This document shows, in pieces, positions 10,023 through 18,307 of a DNA stretch of 64,000 nucleotides. Below the pieces are notes generated by a model. It made no database searches and had not been told where the DNA came from. It was given only the letters and a program-made list of their open reading frames with translations. Position 1 is the first letter of the stretch, and every line of letters starts with the position of its first letter. This DNA comes from Bacteroidota bacterium. GTDB taxonomy: Bacteria; Bacteroidota; Ignavibacteria; Tepidaquicellales; Tepidaquicellaceae. The position numbers were made by a program, and so were the translations under genes. Where the stretch lies: the NCBI GenBank assembly GCA_018266845.1, contig JAFDZO010000010.1, forward strand, positions 62,001-126,000, in the 5' to 3' direction.

Positions 10023-10159
10023 AGGCGCCCTGTCCCGACTTTGTCGGGACGCGGCATACTGATGGATTGTAAGTAATCTGCTAAAAGACAGTCATCTTTA
10101 GTTAAAGATAAATAAGATAGTTGAGGATGCCGCCCGACCTTTCAGGTCGGAGGGCGCCT
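10023..10159. repeat. Nested palindromic element with cloverleaf-like potential
   Basis: An outer perfect stem AGGCGCCCT (10023-10031) pairs with AGGGCGCCT (10151-10159). Inside it are a hairpin GTCCCGAC-TTT-GTCGGGAC (10032-10050), a second stem GCGGCAT (10051-10057) with ATGCCGC (10127-10133), another hairpin CCGACCT-TTC-AGGTCGG (10134-10150) and an inner ATCTTTA/TAAAGAT hairpin (10094-10109). Every base of the outer arms is accounted for by pairing. No protein is encoded. It could be a miniature mobile element, a REP-type cluster or a structured RNA. Confidence 0.8.
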
Positions 10160-10259
10160 TGAATGAACCTGCCGGAAAACTAGAACCGGACTGTAACAAA
10201 TACAAATAGTTTTCGTTTACTCAAATATATTTTTCATTTCTAGTAAACCTTTTTCTTAT

Positions 10260-10300
10260 ATGCTGCATCTTACTGATAAATACGGTGGTGCAGCATTTTA
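10260..10300 (+). promoter_or_regulatory. Leader hairpin with T-rich tail before an ECF sigma gene
   Basis: ATGCTGCA (10260-10267) pairs perfectly with TGCAGCAT (10289-10296) and is followed by TTTAATTTT. It lies 16 bases before the TTG start at 10316. It looks like a weak intrinsic terminator and could act as an attenuator in the sigma-factor leader; the long 21-base loop lowers certainty. Confidence 0.35.
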
Positions 10301-10315
10301 ATTTTATCACCGCCT

Positions 10316-10849
10316 TTGGCAAATATCACAGAAAATATTTCCGATACAGAACTTATTTCGCAATGCGTTTCAGGCAGCGCTGATGCTTTCAGATTTATAT
10401 ATGAAAAATTCAGCAGGCGTGTTTATGCTTTGGCTTTAAGATTGTGCGGAAATCAGGATGCTGCAGACGACCTCACACAGGAAGTTTTTATTAAAACGTG
10501 GGAGGGGTTAAGTTCTTTCAAAGGAGAATCGGCTTTGTATTCGTGGATTCATAAAATCTGCATCAATTGTTTTTTGATGAAGCTGCGCGCTGATAAAAAT
10601 TATGAGAAAAAAATTGCAGGCAGTTCTGAAAATCCGCTTATGCTGGCATATAATAATGACGACATTTCTCTCGATTTGGAAAAAGCCCTTCAAAAACTTC
10701 CGCCTCAGGCAAAACTTGTATTTATCCTTTTTGAAATAGAAGGATACGGACATAAGGAAATATCGAAAATGCTGAATATAGAGGAGGGGACTTCAAAAGC
10801 CCATCTTCATAAAGCAAGAAAAATTTTAAGGGAGGAATTAGCAAAATGA
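10316..10849 (+). CDS. ECF-family RNA polymerase sigma factor
   Basis: 177 residues from a TTG start. Region 2 is clear (FRFIYEKFSRRVYALALRL, then DAADDLTQEVFIKTWEGL for -10 recognition) and region 4 ends the protein (KLPPQAKLVFILFEIEGY, HKEISKMLNIEEGTSKAHL, the helix-turn-helix). There is no region 1 or 3, as expected for ECF factors. It overlaps the following gene by 4 bases (ATGA), a translational coupling typical of sigma/anti-sigma pairs. The partner has a zinc-finger anti-sigma domain, so this factor is probably held inactive at the membrane until an envelope signal arrives. Target promoters are unknown. Confidence 0.93.
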   Translation: MANITENISDTELISQCVSGSADAFRFIYEKFSRRVYALALRLCGNQDAADDLTQEVFIKTWEGLSSFKGESALYSWIHKICINCFLMKLRADKNYEKKIAGSSENPLMLAYNNDDISLDLEKALQKLPPQAKLVFILFEIEGYGHKEISKMLNIEEGTSKAHLHKARKILREELAK

Positions 10850-12654
10850 ACTGCTCTCAGGTTCGGGAATATTTTGATGAATACTACAACAGTGAACTAA
10901 ATTCTGAAACAAAAAATTTAGTTCAGCAGCATCTTAATGAATGTAAGGAATGCTCGTCGGAATATTCTGCTTTTCTTGAATTAAAAAAACAGGCAGCATC
11001 TTTGAAAAAAGAGGTTATGCCTCCAAAACAGATTTTTGAAAAAATTGAAAAAGAGTTAAGCGGGAAAAATAAAATGAAAACCGATATTAAAATTACTCCT
11101 CTCTCAAACAATATTCTCACAATAGATTTTAATGAAGAAAAAAAATCTTCGGCTGAGCAAAAACCGCAGAATTTTCTTGGAAGAAACTGGTATTGGCTTG
11201 CTACTGCCGCTGTATTCCTTTTGATAGTATCCGTTGTATTTATGAATTATTCTTCTAAAAATGTTTTTTCAGTTGAAGAAATGTCAAACTGGAAGCTGAT
11301 TAGTCTCAAAGGCGGAGCTATCGTAAATGGTGTTCGAACCGAAAAAGTAAATGTCGGCGACTGGATACAAACGGATTCGGTGTCATCGGTTATACTGAAA
11401 ATAGCCAATGTCGGAGATGTTAGCATAGAGCCGAATACTAAAGTGCGCTTTATACAGTCCGATAATAATGTGAGCAGGATAGAGGTTCTGTACGGCACGG
11501 TAAACACCACAACTTCGCAGGCAGATAAATTTATACTCCAGTCCAGTAATATGAAGGTGCAGGATAAGGGAGGTTCATATTCTTTCAAAGTTGATGATAA
11601 GGGCAACGGAGTAATTTACGTTAATAACGGAATAGCGAACGTTGAGTCGGGTAATAAATCTGCTGTAGTTACTGACGGGAAATTCTGTTTGTATAAGCCG
11701 GAGTTTGGCGTGGGCATTCCTTTCAGAAAAGATTCCAAACCGGAATTTCAGAATGCTCTTTTCAACTATGATTTTAATAACGGCGGTATGCCTTCAGTTT
11801 ACTACGCTATTGCCAATGCAATGCCTGAAGATTATGCTTCGCTGATGAATCTTATACCGAGAGTTGATGAGAAAACTAAATATTTAGTGCTTAACAAACT
11901 AAATAGGCTTGCTCCGATGGCAATGCCTACTATTAATATTGATAGTCTCGATTATTTTGATGATGAAGATATAGAAAAGTCTTTCAAAGATATGCATGGT
12001 AAAATAAAGGTTGAGCTGAATTTCAATAAAGATGAGCTTGCGAAAGAAATGGATGAGCTTGCAAAAGAATTGGGCAATATGAAAATGAAAATAAAAATTG
12101 ATACGAAGAAGATGGCTGAAGACATTAAAAAAGAAATGGCTAATCTTAAAATTGAGTTGATTAACTTGGGTAATCTGAGCGATACAAATGAAATGAAAAT
12201 TTATTTAAAAGGATTTGACCAGGAAGAGTTTAAAAAAGATATGGAAAAAATGAGGATTGAGCTGAATGAGAATCTCGGAAAGATGGCAGAAGAGCTAAAG
12301 AAAAACTCTAAAGAATGGGAAAAAAACAGCGAGGAATGGGAAAAAAACAGCGAGGAGTGGGAGAAAAACAGCAAGGATTGGGAAGAGTACGGGAAGAAAT
12401 GGGAAAAATGGGGAGAGGAATTCGGGAAGAATTTTACGCCCGGCAAATTTAACTTCAAGTTTGATTCACTGAATATAAAAATAGAAGGGCTTGAAGACCT
12501 CGAACAGTTAGAAGAATTAAAAATAGATACGACAAAAGGAAAAAAGAGCTTACATTTTAAATTTGATAGAGACAAAAAAGACAATATGAAAAAAGATAAG
12601 AAAAAAAATAATGAGGATGGCAAGGACGATGAGGAAAAATCTGAAGAGATTTAA
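10846..12654 (+). CDS. Membrane anti-sigma factor with FecR-like domain and long Trp-heptad tail
   Basis: 602 residues, far longer than usual anti-sigma factors. The N-terminus is a zinc-binding anti-sigma domain (C3, H29, C33, C36 in the Cys-x25-His-x3-Cys-x2-Cys pattern). One membrane helix lies at about 115-134. Outside the membrane a FecR-like beta domain follows (about 150-270; GGAIVNGVRTEKVNVGDWI, KVRFIQS, VLYGTVNT). The C-terminal half is strongly charged and helical, with exact 7-residue repeats carrying one Trp each at about 490-530 and a Lys/Glu/Asp-rich end. Coupled to the sigma gene by a 4-base overlap. The topology suggests that the long periplasmic part senses the envelope, but the ligand is unknown. 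Confidence 0.88.
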   Translation: MNCSQVREYFDEYYNSELNSETKNLVQQHLNECKECSSEYSAFLELKKQAASLKKEVMPPKQIFEKIEKELSGKNKMKTDIKITPLSNNILTIDFNEEKKSSAEQKPQNFLGRNWYWLATAAVFLLIVSVVFMNYSSKNVFSVEEMSNWKLISLKGGAIVNGVRTEKVNVGDWIQTDSVSSVILKIANVGDVSIEPNTKVRFIQSDNNVSRIEVLYGTVNTTTSQADKFILQSSNMKVQDKGGSYSFKVDDKGNGVIYVNNGIANVESGNKSAVVTDGKFCLYKPEFGVGIPFRKDSKPEFQNALFNYDFNNGGMPSVYYAIANAMPEDYASLMNLIPRVDEKTKYLVLNKLNRLAPMAMPTINIDSLDYFDDEDIEKSFKDMHGKIKVELNFNKDELAKEMDELAKELGNMKMKIKIDTKKMAEDIKKEMANLKIELINLGNLSDTNEMKIYLKGFDQEEFKKDMEKMRIELNENLGKMAEELKKNSKEWEKNSEEWEKNSEEWEKNSKDWEEYGKKWEKWGEEFGKNFTPGKFNFKFDSLNIKIEGLEDLEQLEELKIDTTKGKKSLHFKFDRDKKDNMKKDKKKNNEDGKDDEEKSEEI

Positions 12655-12676
12655 AAAATGAAATTTACGAATTCAA

Positions 12677-12710
12677 AAGCCCTTTTGTGAAAGCAGAAGG
12701 GCTTTTTTTA
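12677..12710 (+). terminator. Intrinsic terminator after the first sigma/anti-sigma operon
   Basis: AAGCCCTT (12677-12684) pairs with AAGGGCTT (12697-12704) and is followed by a run of T. It lies 22 bases after the anti-sigma stop. Confidence 0.85.
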
Positions 12711-12831
12711 TTGCCTATATCATTTTTTGGGAGATTGGTTTTTATGAAACAGTTAATTCCTGTTTTTATATCCAAAGCCGCTCTTTAATCATATAAAATG
12801 CCTACCATTAAATTCAAATAATAAGTAATTT

Positions 12832-13545
12832 GTGTACGAGATTAAAAACTCTTATTACAATTTGAAAGAAACTCGCTCTACAACAATTGATTCAGAAAGA
12901 GATGATTATTCCGATAACAATGAAAATGAGTTAGAGGAATTTTCCGATGCAGACCAGAACAACCTTTCCAAGGAAGAATTAGAAAAACTACGCGAAGAGT
13001 TCAACAAAGAGGCAATGCCTCATATTAAACTGCTGCACAACTATGCCTATCGAATGACAAACAATCAGCTCGATGCAGATGACCTTGTGCAGGAAACATA
13101 TCTGAGAGCATTCAGATTTTTTCATAAATTCGAACGAGGAACTAATTGCAAAGCATGGTTGTTCAGAATAATGAAGAATCTGTATATCAATAATTACCGC
13201 AAAGCTCAGAAGGAGCCGGGCAAAGTTGACTATGAAGAAGTAGAGAATTTTTTTGACAGCATCCGCTCGGAGAAAATTGATTCTAACGATTTACAGCAAA
13301 AAGTTTTTTCTAATTTACTTGATGATGAATTACTAATCGCCTTGAACTCATTGCAGGATGATTTTAAGACTGTTGTGATACTTTGCGATTTGGAAGGCTT
13401 AAGCTACGAAGAGATTGCCGAATTCCTTAACTGTCCTGTCGGCACTGTAAGAAGCAGGCTTCACCGCGGCAGAAAATTGTTACAAATGAAACTGATGGAT
13501 TATGCCAGAAAAAAAGGATATGATGTAGAAAACAATCTGATGTAA
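12832..13545 (+). CDS. ECF-family RNA polymerase sigma factor with acidic N-terminal extension
   Basis: 237 residues from a GTG start. The first 60 residues are acidic and poorly ordered; after them region 2 reads LLHNYAYRMTNNQLDADDLV and QETYLRAFRFFHKFE, and region 4 reads LQDDFKTVVILCDLEGLSY, EEIAEFLNCPVGTVRSRLHRG. This is the RpoE-like ECF architecture. A membrane protein that looks like its anti-sigma factor begins 76 bases downstream, and a thioredoxin lipoprotein follows that, so an envelope-stress role is likely. An alternative start inside the acidic region cannot be excluded, because no strong ribosome-binding site is visible before the GTG. Confidence 0.92.
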   Translation: MYEIKNSYYNLKETRSTTIDSERDDYSDNNENELEEFSDADQNNLSKEELEKLREEFNKEAMPHIKLLHNYAYRMTNNQLDADDLVQETYLRAFRFFHKFERGTNCKAWLFRIMKNLYINNYRKAQKEPGKVDYEEVENFFDSIRSEKIDSNDLQQKVFSNLLDDELLIALNSLQDDFKTVVILCDLEGLSYEEIAEFLNCPVGTVRSRLHRGRKLLQMKLMDYARKKGYDVENNLM

Positions 13546-13621
13546 TTTTTTTGTTTATAAGTTTTATTTCTAAAAATAATTTTAAATCAAAATTCCATTA
13601 TTTGAATTAAATTTTTACTTA

Positions 13622-14497
13622 ATGGCGAAATTTACCGAGCATCAGCTTGAACTTCTGACAGACTATGTGGGAAATCGTCTTTCAGGAGATGAGCTGAATC
13701 AGGTTGAGAATCTAATTAATTCCAATCCTGATTTTAAAATGCGCTACATATTGGAAAAAAATACGGCTGAGTTATTTTCAACAAGATTAAAAAACATCGA
13801 AACTCCGCTGTATGTTTATCAGAACATTAACAAAGGAATAGACGAGTTAATCTCTTCGAGGGCTTCCGTTCAGAATACTCTTCCAGACACACAATACCGG
13901 ATTCCAAAAATCTCTATACAAAGCAAAGTAAATGTTGCTCCTTCTTCAAGGAGATATTATTATGCTGCGGGAGCATTGGCAGTTGCAGTGCTGGTATTTT
14001 TTGTGTACAGCTACTACTTTAGCAATGTAATACCTAAAGACAAAGATTTTATTGAAGTCTCCAGAAATATTTTTGATAAAGTTGATGCGGGAGAGATAAA
14101 ACTTCAGTACGCCACAAACAATCCGGCAGAGCTTGCAAATTTTTTCAAAGATAAAGTTGATTTTAATGTATTTATTCCTGACATAAAAGATGCGGAACTG
14201 CTTGGCGGTGTTTATAATGAGATTGCAGGAGAAAAGTTAGTTCACTTTGTTCATAGATGCGGAAATAAGTTAATCTATACAATGCAGGGATGTATGAAAG
14301 ATGTGATGAAGGAAGATAAGCTGATGCTAAGAGAGCATCACAAAGATGACATTGTAAAAGGAGAAAACTGGAAACCCTGCGCCCCGATAGAAGGGGATAA
14401 CATTGTGGTTTGGTACAGAGACGGCGTAGTGTGTTCTTCTGTTTCTAAAATAGCTCCGCAGCAGATTGCTTCAGTATTAACAAGTTACAAAAAATAA
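13622..14497 (+). CDS. Probable membrane anti-sigma factor with periplasmic cysteines
   Basis: 291 residues. A cytoplasmic helical N-terminus (EHQLELLTDYVGNRLSGDEL, then NSNPDF) resembles the RskA/RseA-type anti-sigma helical domain but lacks the zinc Cys/His set. One membrane helix is at about 112-133. The outer domain (about 135-290) ends with VVWYRDGVVCSSVS, similar to the W-x-x-DG-x4-S motif common at the C-terminus of transmembrane anti-sigma factors. It has four cysteines (C213, C224, C253, C271) and histidines nearby (H208, H211, H239, H240), suggesting a disulfide or metal site. It lies 76 bases after the sigma gene and 18 before the thioredoxin gene. The role is inferred from position and topology. 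Confidence 0.72.
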   Translation: MAKFTEHQLELLTDYVGNRLSGDELNQVENLINSNPDFKMRYILEKNTAELFSTRLKNIETPLYVYQNINKGIDELISSRASVQNTLPDTQYRIPKISIQSKVNVAPSSRRYYYAAGALAVAVLVFFVYSYYFSNVIPKDKDFIEVSRNIFDKVDAGEIKLQYATNNPAELANFFKDKVDFNVFIPDIKDAELLGGVYNEIAGEKLVHFVHRCGNKLIYTMQGCMKDVMKEDKLMLREHHKDDIVKGENWKPCAPIEGDNIVVWYRDGVVCSSVSKIAPQQIASVLTSYKK

Positions 14498-14515
14498 ATT
14501 TATATAAACAACATA

Positions 14516-15142
14516 ATGAGAAAAAACATCTTAATTGCTTTCGCATTAGTAATATCAATAGGGCTTTACTCCTGCGGAAAAAAAGGCGACAACACAACAA
14601 CTGAAAATAAGAAGGATAATACACCCGTTCCAACAAATAATACAACTCCTAAAACTTCATCAACATCAGGAGCTTCTTATTACACGGTTTCATCGGTAAC
14701 AGCATCAACTTCAAAAAATACCGCGCCTAACTTTACATGGGAAGAGAACGGAAAAAAAATGTCAATGGACGATTTGAAAGGCAATGTTGTACTGGTAAAT
14801 CTTTGGGCAACCTGGTGCGGACCTTGTAAAAAAGAAATTCCCGACTTGTCAAAAATATCTCAGGATTTAAAGGATAAAAATTTTAAGATGATAGGGGTTA
14901 ACATTTTTCAAAACCCGAAATCGCAGTCTATAGGAGATTTTCTTAAAGAGAACCCTATCCCATATACAATTCTTGATGCAAATGAAGACTTTGTAAAAGC
15001 ATTTGCAGATGCGACTAAAAACGAAATCGAAGCAGTGCCGACAACATTTATTGTTGATAAAAAAGGCAACATTGTTGAAACCATTGTCGGGGCAAGAGAT
15101 GAAGCTTCTTTCACAAAAACCATTAATAAATACCTTAACTGA
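14516..15142 (+). CDS. TlpA/ResA-like thioredoxin lipoprotein
   Basis: 208 residues. A lipoprotein signal peptide ends at a lipobox LYSC with the lipidated cysteine C20. A Thr/Asn/Ser-rich linker (about 25-70) leads to an AhpC/TSA-Redoxin-type thioredoxin domain with the active site WATWCGPCKKE (C101, C104) and the cis-proline region AVPTTFIVD. It should reduce or isomerise disulfides of envelope proteins, drawing electrons from a CcdA/DsbD-like partner not seen here. Its start is 18 bases after a cysteine-bearing anti-sigma factor, so the two are probably one operon, which makes that protein a candidate substrate. A terminator follows at once. Confidence 0.93.
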   Translation: MRKNILIAFALVISIGLYSCGKKGDNTTTENKKDNTPVPTNNTTPKTSSTSGASYYTVSSVTASTSKNTAPNFTWEENGKKMSMDDLKGNVVLVNLWATWCGPCKKEIPDLSKISQDLKDKNFKMIGVNIFQNPKSQSIGDFLKENPIPYTILDANEDFVKAFADATKNEIEAVPTTFIVDKKGNIVETIVGARDEASFTKTINKYLN

Positions 15143-15151
15143 TTTTAATAT

Positions 15152-15184
15152 AAGCCGGAGATTTTTACTCCGGCTTTTGTTCTT
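15152..15184 (+). terminator. Intrinsic terminator between the thioredoxin gene and dxr
   Basis: AAGCCGGAG (15152-15160) pairs perfectly with CTCCGGCTT (15168-15176), followed by TTGTTCTT. It ends only some 13 bases before the dxr start, so dxr must be read by readthrough or by a promoter embedded in the preceding gene. Confidence 0.85.
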
Positions 15185-15196
15185 AAAAGCAAATCT

Positions 15197-16354
15197 TTGA
15201 ATAATCTTACCATCTTAGGTTCTACAGGCTCTATTGGCTGCAGCGCATTAAAGGTAGTTACAAATCTTAACCGAAATAATTATCCTGTAAAAGTTAAATA
15301 CCTTTCTACAAATTCCCGTATTGAAGCTCTTGCCGAACAAGTGAGAGAATTTAATCCCAGCGGAGTAGTAATTACTGATGAAACGAAGGCAAAGGAGTTC
15401 AGGAAAAAATTTTCGTTTGAAAAACTTGAAGTGCTGTCTGGAGAAGCGGGCTTAAAGGAAATAGCTTCGAGGGAAGATTATGATACATTGGTATGCGCTT
15501 TAGTAGGATTTTCAGGGCTTGCGCCTGTTATTAATGCAATAAAAGCGGGAAAGAAAATTGCACTGGCAAACAAAGAGACTCTCGTTGTTGCAGGAAGTAT
15601 TGTTAACGAATTGCTGCGGAAGCATAAAACCGATTTGATACCGATTGACAGCGAGCATTCTGCCATTCTTCAATGTCTTCTCGGCGAGGGCAAAAATAAA
15701 ATTGAGAAAATAATTTTAACGGCATCGGGCGGACCATTCAGAACAAAATCTTATGAAGAAATGCGCAATGCTTCGGTTGAAGATGCTCTTAACCATCCGA
15801 ACTGGAAAATGGGAGCAAAGATTACTGTTGATTCCGCTACTATGATGAATAAAGGTTTGGAAGTTATTGAAGCGAAATGGCTCTTCGATTTGCCGGAAAG
15901 CAAAATTGAAGTTTTAATTCATCCTCAATCTATAATTCATTCAATGGTTGAGTTTGAAGATTCTTCCATAAAAGCGCAGCTTGGGATTCCCGATATGAAA
16001 ATTCCAATTCAGTTTGCTCTTACATATCCTGAAAGAGTTATCTCGGATTTTCCTAAAATGAATTTTAAAAATTACTCATCTCTCACCTTTGAGGAACCTG
16101 ATTATAAAAAATTCGAGTGCCTTAAAATTGCATTTGATGTTTTGCGGGAAGGCAAAACCTATCCTGTGGTAATGAATGCTGCAAATGAAGTTGCAATAGA
16201 TTATTTTTTGAAAGGTGAGATTTTTTTCACGGATATTCCTAAGCATATTTTGTCTTGCCTTGAAAAACATACTCCCTTAGAGTCATTTGGTCTTGAAGAA
16301 ATATTTGAAATTGACAGACAGACACGGGAAATTTCACCTGTAAAAACCGCATAA
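15197..16354 (+). CDS. dxr: 1-deoxy-D-xylulose 5-phosphate reductoisomerase
   Basis: 385 residues from a TTG start, the usual DXR length. It converts DXP to methylerythritol 4-phosphate with NADPH, the second step of the MEP isoprenoid pathway. The NADPH-binding loop GSTGSIG (residues 8-14), ALANKETLV, the metal and substrate residues in PIDSEHSAI, the flexible-loop LTASGGPFR, VDSATMMNKGLEVIEAKWLF and HPQSIIHSMVEF are all present. It is followed 67 bases later by rseP; dxr next to rseP is a common bacterial order (often with cdsA and uppS, absent here). Confidence 0.97.
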   Translation: MNNLTILGSTGSIGCSALKVVTNLNRNNYPVKVKYLSTNSRIEALAEQVREFNPSGVVITDETKAKEFRKKFSFEKLEVLSGEAGLKEIASREDYDTLVCALVGFSGLAPVINAIKAGKKIALANKETLVVAGSIVNELLRKHKTDLIPIDSEHSAILQCLLGEGKNKIEKIILTASGGPFRTKSYEEMRNASVEDALNHPNWKMGAKITVDSATMMNKGLEVIEAKWLFDLPESKIEVLIHPQSIIHSMVEFEDSSIKAQLGIPDMKIPIQFALTYPERVISDFPKMNFKNYSSLTFEEPDYKKFECLKIAFDVLREGKTYPVVMNAANEVAIDYFLKGEIFFTDIPKHILSCLEKHTPLESFGLEEIFEIDRQTREISPVKTA

Positions 16355-16421
16355 ATTGAATATCTTTTGTGGTTAAAATTGTGTAACTTTCCTACTGTTT
16401 TGTTTGTTCTTAGAATAAATT

Positions 16422-17792
16422 ATGGAGCTTTTTAATACAATATTTTATTTTCTGATTGTAATCGGAATACTTGTCTTTATTCACGAATTCGGACATTTTG
16501 CCGCTGCGCGCCTTATGGGAATGAGAGCAGAAGTGTTTGCTCTTGGCATGGGCTACAGGTTATTCGGATATAACAAAGTAACCGGTTTTACTTTCGGAAA
16601 AATTCCTGAAGACATAAAACTTGGTGAGTTTACTGACTACAGGTTATGCGCATTTCCGATTGGCGGATATGTAAAAGTTGCGGGTATGATAGATGAAAGT
16701 ATGGATAAAAACTTTCTTGAAACTGAGCCGCAGCCATGGGAGTATCGTTCTAAACCCGTTTGGAAAAGAATGGTTGTAATTACTGCCGGGGTGATAATGA
16801 ACTTCCTTCTTGCTTTTGCAATCTTCTATTCGATTACTCTTATTAAAGGGAAAACGATTACAGATTCTACTACTATAGGGTATGTTACCAGCAATTCTTC
16901 TGCTAAAAATGCAGGGCTTGAAGCCGGTGATAAAATTATCTCGATAAATAATCACAACGTAAACTCATGGGAAGAAGTGCAGAGTAATTTGTACTTTGAA
17001 AACCTCGGCGAAGCGCTCACTTTTGTTGTTGAAAGAAACGGCGCAAAGCAGACTATCAGTATTCCTAAAGATAAAGTCGGCGATTTAACGGAAAGAAATT
17101 TCGGAATTGCAGTAGGGAATATTTCTGCCGAAATAAATGATGTGGTTGCAGATAAGCCTGCTTCAAAATGCGGAATTCAAAAAGGCGATGTTATCACTGA
17201 TTTTGCCGGTGCGCATATTACGCACTCGCAGCAGCTTACGGATTTAATAAGAGCGAATGCAAATAAGGAAGTTGAAATAAAATGGAGCCGTGACGGAAAA
17301 ACACTGGATTGTAAAATTACACCGTCAAGTGATTCCACTATCGGAGTTATAATCGCCGGAAAATATACAGGTCCGGTTAAGAAAGAATCTTACAACGTAA
17401 TTACTGCTGCTCCAAAAGCAGTGGGCGATATGTATTACCTCGGAGTAGAACTTTTCTTTAAAACTATTGTAAAAATTTTCAAGGGTGAAGTAGCATTCAA
17501 GAAAGCAATCGGCGGTCCTGTAAAAATTGCTCAGGCATCTGCTCAATCAGCCGAAGGCGGATTTTTAAGCTTTATCGGTTTCCTTGCGCTGCTTTCTATT
17601 TCACTTGCTGTTATTAATATTCTGCCGTTCCCGGCGTTAGACGGCGGGCATTTTGTAATGCTTATGTACGAGGCAATTGTAAGAAAGCCTGTTCCTCACA
17701 AAGTTCAGATTGTAATTCAAAACATAGGGTTTGCAATTTTGATTCTTTTTATGATATTCGTTCTCTATAACGATATTGTATCTATAAAGTAA
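16422..17792 (+). CDS. rseP: RIP metalloprotease (site-2 protease)
   Basis: 456 residues. The zinc site is at the start of the first membrane helix (HEFGH, H21, E22, H25) and the second metal motif, NILPFPALDGGH, in a later helix. Between them are two PDZ domains (about 140-225 and 230-310) in the periplasm. An extra segment around GMGYRLFGYNKVTGFTFG precedes the first PDZ domain. The enzyme cleaves the membrane helix of substrates already trimmed on the outside, notably anti-sigma factors. Two membrane anti-sigma factors are encoded 2-6 kb upstream, making them plausible substrates. A terminator follows. Confidence 0.96.
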   Translation: MELFNTIFYFLIVIGILVFIHEFGHFAAARLMGMRAEVFALGMGYRLFGYNKVTGFTFGKIPEDIKLGEFTDYRLCAFPIGGYVKVAGMIDESMDKNFLETEPQPWEYRSKPVWKRMVVITAGVIMNFLLAFAIFYSITLIKGKTITDSTTIGYVTSNSSAKNAGLEAGDKIISINNHNVNSWEEVQSNLYFENLGEALTFVVERNGAKQTISIPKDKVGDLTERNFGIAVGNISAEINDVVADKPASKCGIQKGDVITDFAGAHITHSQQLTDLIRANANKEVEIKWSRDGKTLDCKITPSSDSTIGVIIAGKYTGPVKKESYNVITAAPKAVGDMYYLGVELFFKTIVKIFKGEVAFKKAIGGPVKIAQASAQSAEGGFLSFIGFLALLSISLAVINILPFPALDGGHFVMLMYEAIVRKPVPHKVQIVIQNIGFAILILFMIFVLYNDIVSIK

Positions 17793-17815
17793 ACTTTGTT
17801 TCATACAATTTTTTT

Positions 17816-17856
17816 AAAGCCTTCTTGAATATTATTTAAGAAGGCTTTTCTTTTTA
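17816..17856 (+). terminator. Intrinsic terminator after rseP
   Basis: AAAGCCTTCTT (17816-17826) pairs with AAGAAGGCTTT (17838-17848), followed by TCTTTTT. Confidence 0.88.
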
Positions 17857-17898
17857 GTCCGCGAAATCCAATCCCGGTTTATTTGCGTATTTCTATCA

Positions 17899-18255
17899 AT
17901 GATTAAATTGATAAGAAATATATCCGTTATTCTTATTGTTATGCTTAGTTCGGTAATAATGACTTCACAAATTTATAATGCTAATAGCGCAGGTTCGGAT
18001 ATTTTTCAAATAACCAAACATTTTAATCTGGAGCATGTACATAAGTTAGCTTTTAGCAGTTTGGATATAAAGTTACACAAAATTGATAATTCTGTTCCCA
18101 AGGTTAATTTTTCTAACAATGTAAGCTTGTTATTTATATTAGCAGGTTTTTCATTGCTAATATTTATCAGCTATGAAAGATTAAAAATTTTTACAAATAA
18201 ACTCACTCACAATCACTTCATAACCGCCTTTCTTATTCCGCCGGAATTCTCTTAA
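17899..18255 (+). CDS. Small membrane protein preceding a TonB-dependent receptor
   Basis: 118 residues, not recognised as a named family. An N-terminal hydrophobic segment (about 7-25) can act as a signal peptide or anchor; a middle part with scattered histidines (KHFNLEHVHKL) is followed by a second hydrophobic helix (about 75-95) and a short basic tail. It ends 52 bases before the TonB receptor gene and runs the same way, so the two are probably co-transcribed. The layout matches small accessory proteins found before metal-related receptors, but no metal-binding signature is conclusive. Confidence 0.6.
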   Translation: MIKLIRNISVILIVMLSSVIMTSQIYNANSAGSDIFQITKHFNLEHVHKLAFSSLDIKLHKIDNSVPKVNFSNNVSLLFILAGFSLLIFISYERLKIFTNKLTHNHFITAFLIPPEFS

Positions 18256-18307
18256 TCGTTTTTAAAAATATTTACAAACTTTTAAGAGAATTTTTCTTTT
18301 TAACATT

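Noticed and set aside
12313-12375. Short tandem repeats considered as a CRISPR-like array
   Set aside because: The 21-base units are contiguous, in frame and encode a heptad repeat; there are no spacers and no cas genes.
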